From assembly GCA_964357255.1 (NCBI GenBank), contig CAYHKQ010000003.1, positions 1-52,027 of the forward strand: 52,027 nucleotides of DNA, in the 5' to 3' direction. A program made the translations under genes and the position numbers. Within the stretch, counting starts at the first letter, position 1; every line of letters begins with the position of its first letter. The notes below the pieces were generated by a model. The model was not told the origin of the DNA, searched no databases, and saw only the letters and a program-made list of their open reading frames with translations. This DNA is from JBBTIS01 sp038059855 (GTDB lineage: Bacteria > Elusimicrobiota > Elusimicrobia > JACQPE01). Positions 16,418-24,811 of this stretch are shown here, one piece after another.

Positions 16418-19400
16418 GTGAGGGATTTTATTACTGTAAGCAGGCTTCGATTTTTAAGCCGCGTTCTGGCGAGCGTTCTGCTTGCGCCTTTTTTTTGGGT
16501 CCCAATGTCCATTGCCGCGGACCGAACTCAACAGGCGTTAGACGATCTGGAGCGGTTGAAATTCAATTTTGCCGGCAACGATAAAGGCCGGTTCCGCTTG
16601 GACCCGAAAAGCAAGGAACTCAAAAGCGCCTTTGAGCTTCGTTCTAACCCCGAACCTGCCCGCGATCCCAGGGATGTGGCGATTGATTTTATTCAGAACA
16701 ACCGGCGTCTTTTTTTCAATCCTCCGGAGGAGGCGAAGGGCTATGCCCCGGCCGCTTTTGGCCCCGGGGCCGAGCAGTATTTCAAAGAGCGGCTTCGCTT
16801 TGAACTCGACCGGGACCATTCCGGCCCCGACCAGAGAAACCTGCTGTTTCGCGAGCGCTACAATGGTCTGCCTGTGGAGTTCTCCCGCGTCAGCGCTCAT
16901 CTGAATTCTTCCAATCAAGTCATGGCGGCTCTTTCGAGCCTCGATAGCGGCGTGGCCGGCGTGAGCCCGTCGCCTTCTGTTTCCGAATCCCAGGCGCGCG
17001 CCGTTATGATGAGTCAATGGGCCAAGGGCCATGCCATTAGCGCGCCGGGCGAATTAGTCTATCTTCCCAAGAGATTTGAGGAGGGCTTGGACATTCGCAA
17101 AACCGGCAAGACCAGGCTTGCCTGGAAGTTTCATTTTCGATGGAGCCGCCCCTTGGGTATATGGAATGTGTACGTGGACGCGCATACGGGCGAATTGATC
17201 GGCGCGGTCAATGAACTGCGATCTTCGGCTTCCGTGCGGCGTTTTGAACGCGATCCCAATGAAGGCGGCAACGGGACTGTGACCCCGGTCAGGGGCCTTG
17301 TCGTTACGCAGAATTTATCCGCCACTAATGTTAAGACCTTTATTCCTACGGATGTTGACGGTGTTTTTACCGCCGGCTCCGGTTACGCCGCGGCCCAGTC
17401 CGTGTTCTCGACGTTCGTGACCACTTATGCGGCGATAGTCAATGACAACGGCGCAAACCCAATTTTTTCCGAAGGCAAGGCTGCCTGGCAGAATATCGCC
17501 GTGTCCTCCTCGTTTGGTTCATCTTATCCAGTAAATGCGCGGCTGACCCAATCTTTTACTTGTCCGGCTAATACAATTTTTACCAGGGTGCGTTTTAGCC
17601 AGTTTGATGTGGGTTATCATTTGTCGCAGGACCAGGAGGGCGAGGAGGACGCGGATTTCGTGGAGGCTCTTCAGCCAGGGTCAAATCGCCGCCTGGGGGC
17701 ATACAGTGGTCAAAATCGCAGTTCATTTATCACCATGGTTTCTACCGGCCCCCAGATTGACATTCGTCTGGTTTCTAATAAAACCAACGGCGCCGGCAAT
17801 GAGGGCGGGTATACCGTCGGTCAAATCAACTGTCTGGTCCAAGCCGGTGACGTTGCCGGCACGCCGGAGATACGGTTTTTCGACACGGACGGGGTTTTGA
17901 CTTACGATGGCGTAGTTGGCCATGATCGCGGTTATGCCATGGCCATTGATTCTTCCGGCCGTATCGTGGTGGCCGGCTATAGCGATACTTCCAATGGCAT
18001 GGATATGGCGGTCTGGCGCTATAACCCGGACGGTGTTTTGGATGCCAGTTTTGGAACCAATGGCGTTTTTATTAATCACAATGCGGCCGGCGGCAACGGC
18101 AATGACGCCGGCAATGCCGTTGCCATTGATTCTTCCGGTCGAATCGTGGTGGCCGGTTACAGCGCAAGCCTTGCCANNNNNNNNNNNNNNNNNNNNNNNN
18201 NNNNNNNNNNNNNNNNNNNNNNNNNNNNNNNNNNNNNNNNNNNNNNNNNNNNNNNNNNNNNNNNNNNNNNNNNNNNATACGACATTTAGCGGTGACGGCA
18301 TTTACACCCACGATAGCGCCGCCGGCGGCAATGGCTTTGACGCCGCCAATGCTTTAGCCATTGATTCTTCCGGTCGAATCGTGGTGGCCGGTTACAGCGC
18401 AAGCCTTGCCAATGGCCTTGATTTAGCTCTTTGGCGCCTCACCTCAAGCGGCGCGCTGGATACGACATTTAGCGGTGACGGCATTTACACCCACGATAGC
18501 GCCGCCGGCGGCAACGGCGATGACGCCGCCAATGCCGTGGCCATTGATTCTTCCGGCCGCATTGCGGCGGCGGGTTATAGCACGAGCGCCAGCAGCATTG
18601 ACCTTGCCTTGTGGCGCCTTAGCTCAAGCGGTGATTTAGACGGCGGCTTTGGAGCAAGCGGCATCTATACCGCAGGCCGGGTTGGCGGCGACAGGGCGTT
18701 ATCCATGGCGATTGATCAGGCCGGCAATATTTACGTGTCCGGTTTTTTGACGAACTCCGCATCCGATATGGGGACCTGGAAACTGGATGCGAGCGGCGCC
18801 TTGGATAGTAGTTTTGGTTCCTCCGGCATTCTCAGCCACGACAGCGCTGCCGGTGGCGGCGGCGATGATGAAGGTAGGGCCATAGCGTTTGATTCCCTGG
18901 GTAATCTTGTTATTGTCGGATATAGCGTGGGATTGCCCACCAACGATCTGGCTGTTTGGAAAATTACGAATGAAGGCACGGTGGATGTAGTGGCCTCCAA
19001 TGCCTTAAAGCACGCGGACGAGATCAACCTTTATTTCACGAGCGGCAATTCTCGTTATGATTTGATTCTTTCCTCCAGGCTGGCAGTGGTTCATGTTAAT
19101 TTTGGCACAGACCTGGCCAATGCTTTTTTTGATCCGGAGATGGATGTTTTAGTGTTTGGGGAAGGCGGCGTGGACAACGGTAACCGCAACACGGCCTTGG
19201 CCACGGATGTGATTTATCACGAATACGCTCATTTGGTGGTGGACCATATTTATAACATTGCCAACTTCGGCCATGACGGCGCCCTGTCCGAGGCCTTTGC
19301 GGATTTTTTCAGTTTGGACGCTTTTGCTAATAATTATCCGGCCAAGGCCAAGACAACATTCGGCGAATGGGCCTTCCCTTCAGTCCCGCGCGAGCTCAAT

Positions 19401-20765
19401 CAGACGCCCAAGAAAATGTACCCAAATGATTGGATGGGCGAGATTCATGACGACAGCCTGATCGTTTCTGGGGCGCTTTGGGACTTGCGAGCGGCCATAG
19501 AAACAACCCCGCAGTCCAAGGGCGTGATTAAGAATTTATTGCGCGACGCATTGTTTTATTTCCCGGACAGCTTCGAGTCCTTGTATGAGGCATTGATCGC
19601 CGTGAGCGCCGGGCGCTATGACGCGAGCATTACTCAGGTTTTTATAAATCACGGCATCGGCTCCTGGGCTATAAGCGGCGCGGATTCTTGGGAGTCCAAC
19701 GACGGGTTTGCCGCTGCTAAGGCCATGAGTTCCACTGCCTCGGTCAAAGCCACTATTTATCCGGGCGGCGATGTGGATTACTATCGCTTTGTGGCAGGCG
19801 CGGGCCCGGTCAAAATTACATTAAACCGTCCGCTTGATACGGCCAGCCCCTCCTATTTATATTTTGCTTACGGATTCCAGATTTTTGATATCAACCGGCA
19901 GGTCGTCGGCTCAGCCATGCCCGCGAGCGTTATTGAACTGCCCTCGCCTACCGTGCCGGGGAAGAATAACTCATTTGTCGGCGACGCTTCGGCAAGCGTC
20001 ACGGTTGATTTGACCGCACCCAAGCTTTTGTATGTGTCTGTTTCAGCCCCCTTGGCCTGGGGTAGCAATGATTTCACTAATTCCACCCTTCCTTACGAGC
20101 TCTCAGCCCTTTTTTCCAAACCCATCAACGCCATTTCAGCCGGCCCGGTGTCCGCTGTTATAACCGATCAAAGAACCATTAGATTTAGCGCAGTGGATCT
20201 GACCGGATTTGAGGCGGATCAGGCCACGGAGGCGGTGATAGACCACATAGACGTGCTTGATCAAAATTTAACCATGCTGACGGACGCGTCTGGCGCGTTT
20301 TTAGCCTTGGCCCTGAGCTCTATTTTACCTGGCAAGCTCGAAGGAACCGTCACCTTGCCCGTTACTTTTTTTGACCGGTATCCTTCGGTGGGCACGATTT
20401 CCCTTGAAGTTTTTGTCAGGAACGCTCTGGGCAATATTTATTCCCTTGGGTTTTCCAATCCCCTTAAGATTTTTACGGAAACAGCCAAGTTTGCGGCTTT
20501 CAATAATATTTTTAGTCCGATCAAAAGCCAAAAGGCCACCCTGCAATACGCAGGCCTCGGGGCTGGACGTTATCGCTTGGCCATTTATACGGCCAATGGC
20601 GATTTGGTTAAGGTTCTGGTGGACCGCTCAGAGGACGCCGGAATCACCTCGATTGACTGGGACGGAAAAAACGGCTCAGGGGAAACTGTGGCCAGCGGCG
20701 TTTATTTGGCCCACTTGGAAGGCCCAGGCATCAGCAAAACGCAGAAGATAGTGGTGGTGAAATAA
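16418..20765 (+). CDS. Secreted zinc metalloprotease with inserted delta-60 beta-propeller (scaffold gap inside)
   Basis: A large exported protease, over 1,400 residues plus the gap. Order: signal peptide (residues 1-34, ending SIA), FTP/PepSY-type propeptide (about 60-270, with LAWKFHFRWSRPLGIWNVYV), a beta-rich domain, at least six delta-60 repeats of about 61 residues (from 17880), then a gluzincin catalytic domain with zinc motif HEYAH (19218-19232) and the downstream Glu ligand in GALSEAFADFF (19281 on), like M4/M36 thermolysin/fungalysin enzymes. A PPC-like domain (ESNDGFAAA...DVDYYRF) and a FlgD-like C-terminal domain ending KTQKIVVVK follow. The propeller separates propeptide from catalytic domain. 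The frame changes at the 100-N gap because the N count is arbitrary. The GTG start has an SD too close, so the exact start is uncertain. Confidence 0.85.
17880..18990 (+). repeat. Tandem delta-60 (183-bp) repeats inside the metalloprotease gene
   Basis: Each unit encodes about 61 residues with the pattern AIDSSGRIVVAGYS...LDLALWRL...GALDTTFSGDGI. Start-to-start spacing of two near-identical copies (18277 and 18460) is 183 bases. At least six units are seen; the copies either side of the 100-N gap share more than 50 identical bases (18123-18176 against 18360-18413). Delta-60 units are known to build beta-propellers. Outer copies are more diverged, inner ones nearly identical, which indicates recent expansion. 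Confidence 0.85.
18177..18276. other. 100-N scaffold gap inside a repeat array
   Basis: Exactly 100 N, the conventional size for a gap of unknown length. Near-identical 183-bp repeats on both sides explain why assembly failed here. The number of propeller repeats in the real protein is therefore unknown. Confidence 0.95.
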
Positions 20766-20862
20766 GTGCGGTTTAGCGGTTTAGCGGTTAAGCGGCTGAG
20801 TATTTTAAGGAATTTTTTTTGTTTACTTATCGGCTTAACCGCTTGCCCGCTTCACCGCTTTC
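20766..20862. repeat. Octamer repeat with inverted copy over the start of the PorV-like gene
   Basis: The first bases of the gene are GCGGTTTA repeats (GCGGTTTAGCGGTTTAGCGG, then TTAAGCGG), and about 40 bases later the complementary set appears (CGGCTTAACCGC, CCCGCTTCACCGCT). The two halves can pair into a long stem that would include the start codon. A similar AGCGGTTAACCG stretch lies at 15461-15472. It supplies part of the signal-peptide coding region and might control translation. Confidence 0.5.
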
Positions 20863-21800
20863 TTTGGGCCACTGAGACCGCGGGCACTTATGCAGGGACT
20901 TTTTTGTTGATCCCATCGGGAGTGCGCTCTATGGGCATGGGCGACACTGGGGCGGCTTTGGCCTATGGCTCTAATGCGGGCGTTTATAATCCGGCCGGCT
21001 TGGTCCGTTCCAATTACGCCGATATTTCCTTTTCCCAGCAGACCCTTTTAGAGGATGCTTCGCTGAGTTTTTTAGGTTACGCGCAACCCCTGGATTATTC
21101 CGGCCTTAATGAATTGGGCGGGGTCACGCTTTTTGGGGTTTATCGTTCCGTCAATTTGGGCAAAATTGACGCGAATATCCTCAATCCCGACGGCAGTCTT
21201 TCCCAGGCCAAGTCAGTGACAGCCGGGCAGGACAGTTCCATAGGGATCGGTTACGCCGAACACTTTATGCGTAGCAATCAAGGACCGTTTGGCGAGGGAA
21301 TGCATAGCATTGGGGTTATGGCGCAGTCGGTGCAATCCAAGCTTGTCGAAAGCTATGCGGCCGGCGCTGTGGCCGTTAATGTCGGTTATCTCGGGTCTTT
21401 TGAGCGTTTAAGCGTTGGCTTGTCCATGGCCAATTTGGGAACCAAGCTAAAATACGGAGAAGTTGGCGATCCTCTTCCCGTGTCGCTTCGAGCCGGCTTG
21501 AGCGCTCCTTACCGTGTCAGTGATTTTTTTCGAGTTCTTGCGGCCTATGATCTTGTGTATGAGGAACGCTCCGCGCATCACCGGGCCGGCGTTGAGGCGG
21601 GCCTGGGACAGGTTTGCTTTTTGCGGGGAGGCTGGCGTTTTGAACAAGAATCTTACCGCGGAGGGCCAACCTTCGGTTTTGGTTTGAATCTGGGTCGTTT
21701 TTTTGTGGATTATGCCTTTGGTCAATATGGGGACTTGCAGACCACGCATAGGTTTTTACTTGGGTTTAGGTTTTCTCATCACCCGTTTCATTTTCATTGA
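20766..21800 (+). CDS. PorV/UPF0164-like outer-membrane beta-barrel protein
   Basis: A 344-residue protein with a signal peptide (hydrophobic ILRNFFCLLIGLTAC) and the hallmark start of PorV/PorQ/UPF0164 proteins: TAGTYAGTFLLIPSGVRSMG, MGDTGAALAYGSNAGVYNPA. The rest alternates amphipathic strands (YAQPLDYSGL, VGYLGSFERLSVGLSMANLG, GFGLNLGRFFVDYAFGQYG) and ends in an aromatic/His-rich strand, as expected for an outer-membrane barrel. PorV of type IX secretion shuttles proteins with a C-terminal targeting domain. Here the gene starts with GTG immediately after the protease stop, so the two are co-translated and probably work together. The first 30 codons are formed by an octamer repeat. T9SS membership is not shown. 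Confidence 0.82.
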   Translation: MRFSGLAVKRLSILRNFFCLLIGLTACPLHRFLWATETAGTYAGTFLLIPSGVRSMGMGDTGAALAYGSNAGVYNPAGLVRSNYADISFSQQTLLEDASLSFLGYAQPLDYSGLNELGGVTLFGVYRSVNLGKIDANILNPDGSLSQAKSVTAGQDSSIGIGYAEHFMRSNQGPFGEGMHSIGVMAQSVQSKLVESYAAGAVAVNVGYLGSFERLSVGLSMANLGTKLKYGEVGDPLPVSLRAGLSAPYRVSDFFRVLAAYDLVYEERSAHHRAGVEAGLGQVCFLRGGWRFEQESYRGGPTFGFGLNLGRFFVDYAFGQYGDLQTTHRFLLGFRFSHHPFHFH

Positions 21801-21844
21801 TAGGGAATCCTTTTAACCCTATCCCTTGGGGCAAGGGGGTTTAA

Positions 21845-23014
21845 TTGAGAAAAAAAAGAATTCTTTTCGTATTCGGCACTAGGCCGGAAGTTGTCAAGCT
21901 TGCCCCGGTAATCAAGGTCTTTCGCCAAGACCGCTCCTTTGACAGCATTGTGGCGGCCACGGGCCAGCACCGGCAGATGCTCTCTCAAATGACCAAGTCC
22001 TTTGGGATTAAAGTTGACCACAATTTGGATTTGATGACGGACAATCAAACGCTTTCCCATTTGACCCAGTCCGCCTTGGTGGGCCTGGATAGACTTTACG
22101 GGCGTCTTGGGCCGGACCTTGTGATGCTTCAGGGCGACACTACGACCGTCATGGCAGGGGCCTTGGCCGCTTTTTATTCAAAAATTCCAGTAGCGCATGT
22201 GGAGGCGGGCTTGAGATCGTTCGATATGGCCAATCCTTATCCGGAGGAATTTAACAGAATCATGGCCGACCGGCTTTCGGCGCTACGCTTGGCCCCGACC
22301 CCGCGGGCTAAGGATAATCTTATTAAGGAAGGCTTAGACCCCAAGACGATTTTTGTGACCGGCAATACGGCGGTGGACGCGCTCCAATGGTTTGCCGGCA
22401 CGCCTTGGTCCTTCGAGAAACCGGCATTGAGGCGTTTGTTCAGCCTTAATTCCCAAATGAAGAATGTCAAGCTGATTTTAGTGACGGCCCATCGCCGCGA
22501 AAATTTTGGCCGGCCTTTTGTGGAAATATGTCAGGCCATTCGGCAGATCGCGCGCCGCCATCCCCGTGTTCATATTATTTACCCCGTGCACTCAAATCCC
22601 AATGTGCGCCAAACCGCGGCGAAAATTCTCAAGGGAGTTCCCAGAATAACCCTGCTCGATCCGTTGGGCTATCGCGATTTTATGGAGCTGATGAAGCGCT
22701 CATATTTAGTGTTGACAGACTCGGGCGGCATTCAGGAGGAGGCTCCGGCCTTGGCCAAGCCGGTGTTGATTTTAAGAAAGGTGACGGAACGGCCCGAAGC
22801 GGTCGAGGCCGGTTGCGCGCGCTTAATGGGCGAACTCTCAGCCGGAAAGATTTCCAAGGCCGCCGGAGAGCTTTTAGAAAATCCACAGGCCTACCGTCGC
22901 ATGGCCCGCGTGGCCAATCCCTTTGGCGACGGCAAGGCTTCAGAGCGAATTTTAGCGCTGGCCAAGCGTTTTTTTGGATTTGAGGCTAATTTTCAAGAGT
23001 TCCGGCCGGTCTGA
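21845..23014 (+). CDS. wecB: UDP-N-acetylglucosamine 2-epimerase, non-hydrolysing
   Basis: WecB interconverts UDP-GlcNAc and UDP-ManNAc, feeding enterobacterial-common-antigen-like or capsule polymers. The product is 389 residues. Family motifs: FGTRPEVVKLAPVI at the start, TGQHRQML, VMLQGDTTTVMAGALAAFY, PVAHVEAGLRSFDMANPYPE, ADRLSALRLAPT, GNTAVDAL, VTAHRRENFG, and the UDP-binding LTDSGGIQEEAPALAKPVL with the R.VTERPEAV segment. The start is TTG 21845, preceded by a strong AAGGGGG 7 bases upstream. No ManNAc dehydrogenase (wecC) is adjacent, so the product's fate is not shown here. Confidence 0.94.
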   Translation: MRKKRILFVFGTRPEVVKLAPVIKVFRQDRSFDSIVAATGQHRQMLSQMTKSFGIKVDHNLDLMTDNQTLSHLTQSALVGLDRLYGRLGPDLVMLQGDTTTVMAGALAAFYSKIPVAHVEAGLRSFDMANPYPEEFNRIMADRLSALRLAPTPRAKDNLIKEGLDPKTIFVTGNTAVDALQWFAGTPWSFEKPALRRLFSLNSQMKNVKLILVTAHRRENFGRPFVEICQAIRQIARRHPRVHIIYPVHSNPNVRQTAAKILKGVPRITLLDPLGYRDFMELMKRSYLVLTDSGGIQEEAPALAKPVLILRKVTERPEAVEAGCARLMGELSAGKISKAAGELLENPQAYRRMARVANPFGDGKASERILALAKRFFGFEANFQEFRPV

Positions 23015-23030
23015 GAATGTTCCCATTTCG

Positions 23031-23174
23031 GAATTTCTTTAGCCATTTGAAGTTACACCGCTCATCCTGAGCTTGTCGAAGGATGAGCCAAGGCGAAGTT
23101 CGCGTTTTGCTCATGGTTCGACAAGCTCACCACGAGCGGCCTTCCTTGGCCACTTCGATTGGCTAAAGAAATTC
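23031..23174. mobile_element. 144-bp MITE-like palindromic element with 8-bp target duplication, upstream of tmk
   Basis: Perfect 15-base terminal inverted repeats GAATTTCTTTAGCCA (23031-23045) and its complement (23160-23174) are flanked on both sides by the direct repeat CCATTTCG (23023-23030 and 23175-23182), a convincing target duplication. Inside are a hairpin GCTCATCC...GGATGAGC (23060-23088) and a second inverted pair of CCGCTC...TGAGCTTGTCGAA modules (23058-23080 against about 23117-23139). The 34-base core 23058-23091 recurs identically at 51543-51576. It has no gene of its own. It separates wecB from tmk and extends the tmk reading frame upstream without conserved coding content. 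Confidence 0.72.
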
Positions 23175-23228
23175 CCATTTCGCCTGGTTTTAGCTTTTTC
23201 TCCTTATTGGAATCTGGTATCTTTCTTC

Positions 23229-23858
23229 GTGATTCATTCGAGGGGGTTCTTTGTCGTTTTAGAGGGGCTTGATAAAAGCGGCAAATCCACTCAAATTAAA
23301 CTTTTGGCGCGGAGGTGGCGGCGGCTTAGAGCGTCTGTGCTGGTAACCCGAGAACCAGGCGGAACCGTTTTAGGCGAAAAATTGCGCGAGATTTTGCTTC
23401 ATACGCGAGAGGATGTGGCTCCAGAGGCCGAACTTTTGCTTTATGAGGCAAGCCGGGCCCAGCATGTCGTTCTTAAAATTCTCCCCGCGTTGCGCCGTGG
23501 TTGCTTGGTTTTATGCGACCGCTTTTCTCTCTCGACATTCGCGTATCAGGGGATGGGGCGGCGGATGCCGATGCCGGCTGTGCGCCAAATTGACTATTTT
23601 GCCACGGCCGGACTCAAGCCGGATCTGACAATTGTGTTGGACTTGCCGGCGAAGCTCTTTCTTGAGCGCATGGAAGAGCGCCGGGACCGGATGGAATCAG
23701 CCGTTTCCTTCTTGAAAAAAGTCCGCTCCGCGTATCGGCGCTTGGCGAGCGTGACGCGTAAGACGGTGATTGTCCGGGCTGACCGGGACCCCAAAATTAT
23801 TCATCAACAATTAGTCGGCATTATTGAGGGCCATCCCCGATTTAAGAGGCTGAAATAA
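23229..23858 (+). CDS. tmk: Thymidylate kinase
   Basis: Tmk phosphorylates dTMP to dTDP. Motifs: P-loop LEGLDKSGKSTQ, the TREPGGT dTMP loop, CDRFSLSTFAYQG with the DR(Y/F) catalytic motif, and PDLTIVLDLPAKLFLERM. The P-loop is closer to the DKSGKST form than to the DGAGKST form common in bacteria. The frame is open from 23073, but that upstream part is palindromic element sequence; GTG 23229, 7 codons before the conserved GFFVVLEG, is the best start, although no SD precedes it. From GTG the product is 209 residues, normal for Tmk. Its stop is two bases before the holB start, a common pairing. Confidence 0.92.
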   Translation: MIHSRGFFVVLEGLDKSGKSTQIKLLARRWRRLRASVLVTREPGGTVLGEKLREILLHTREDVAPEAELLLYEASRAQHVVLKILPALRRGCLVLCDRFSLSTFAYQGMGRRMPMPAVRQIDYFATAGLKPDLTIVLDLPAKLFLERMEERRDRMESAVSFLKKVRSAYRRLASVTRKTVIVRADRDPKIIHQQLVGIIEGHPRFKRLK

Positions 23859-23860
23859 AG

Positions 23861-24811
23861 ATGGGATTTTCTGAAATTATTGGCCAAGATCGAGCGCTGG
23901 AATTGTTGCGCCGGCTCTGGATAAATCAACGCCACCCGTCATTTATCCTTTTTTTAGGGCCTGAAGGGGTGGGCCGGCGCTGGGCCGCCACTTTTTACGC
24001 CCAGGCGCTTTTATGTCCAAGCCCTGACGCGCAAGAGGGGGGATGCGGACATTGCGACTCTTGCCGTCGCGTGTTTCGAGGCAGTCATCCGGATTTTTGC
24101 CTGATCAATTTTTCTTATCAAAAGGCCGTGCTGGACAAACCCGCCTCGAACCTGTCCTTGGGGATTGACACATTCCGCCAAGCCGTGTCCGCCTTGCGGC
24201 GAACCCCTGTCATGGCCAGGCGTTCCATCGCGCTGGTGGACGGCGCCGAGTTGTTGACCCCCGAGGCCCAGGTTTCTCTTCTTAAGGTTCTTGAAGAAGC
24301 CCCCAGGCATCTCCATTGGCTTTGGGTGGCCAATAGCGAGGACAGTCTTTTGGAGACGGTCGTCTCAAGAGCGAATTTCAAGATTTTTTTTAAGCCGTTG
24401 GACGCGGAGGCATTGGCAGGGATTCTGAAGGAAAAATTTTTATTGGACCCTGAACGCGCCGGACGCTTGGCCCGTTCTTCCAGCGGATCGTTACAGGCGG
24501 CTCGTAGGCTGTTGGAAAAAAAAGGTATTTCAGCAGGTCTTGGGAATCAGGCCACGGTCCGTTCCGCCTCCGAGGTTTATGAGATATCGCAACGCTTGGC
24601 CAGGTTTCGAAGCTATAAGGCCGCCCGCGGCCAAGTTCAGGAATTTCTCGATGAAATCCATTCAGACTATCTTGAGCGCTGGCGAGAAGAAGCAACCCCG
24701 CGGAATCTTCGCCGGTTGCGCTCAATACTGGAGGCTCGGCAAAATTTGGATGCCAACTTAACGCCATCTTTGGTGTTAGAGTATTTGCTCTTAGAGCTTA
24801 GCGACCGGTAA
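23861..24811 (+). CDS. holB: DNA polymerase III delta' subunit
   Basis: Delta' is part of the clamp loader that places the beta clamp on DNA. The product is 316 residues. Motifs: FSEIIGQDRALELLRRL, degenerate P-loop GPEGVGRRW (Arg for Lys; delta' is normally not an active ATPase), zinc module CGHCDSCRRVFRGSHPD with an earlier Cys, IDTFRQAVSALRRTP, DGAELLTPEAQVSLLKVLEE and the VVSRA sensor (Ala for the Cys of SRC). It follows tmk by two bases, as in many genomes. The last 14 bases overlap the converging membrane glycosyltransferase gene. Confidence 0.9.
   Translation: MGFSEIIGQDRALELLRRLWINQRHPSFILFLGPEGVGRRWAATFYAQALLCPSPDAQEGGCGHCDSCRRVFRGSHPDFCLINFSYQKAVLDKPASNLSLGIDTFRQAVSALRRTPVMARRSIALVDGAELLTPEAQVSLLKVLEEAPRHLHWLWVANSEDSLLETVVSRANFKIFFKPLDAEALAGILKEKFLLDPERAGRLARSSSGSLQAARRLLEKKGISAGLGNQATVRSASEVYEISQRLARFRSYKAARGQVQEFLDEIHSDYLERWREEATPRNLRRLRSILEARQNLDANLTPSLVLEYLLLELSDR

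Noticed and set aside
18177..18290. Apparent frameshift in the metalloprotease gene
   Set aside because: The frame changes only across the 100-N gap, whose length is arbitrary; sequence on both sides belongs to the same repeat array.
17880..18990. CRISPR-like array
   Set aside because: The regular repeats are 183 bp, in frame, and encode delta-60 units; no short direct repeats with spacers were found anywhere in the window.
23073..23228. N-terminal extension of thymidylate kinase
   Set aside because: The extra codons come from the palindromic insertion and its flank; the kinase fold begins after GTG 23229.
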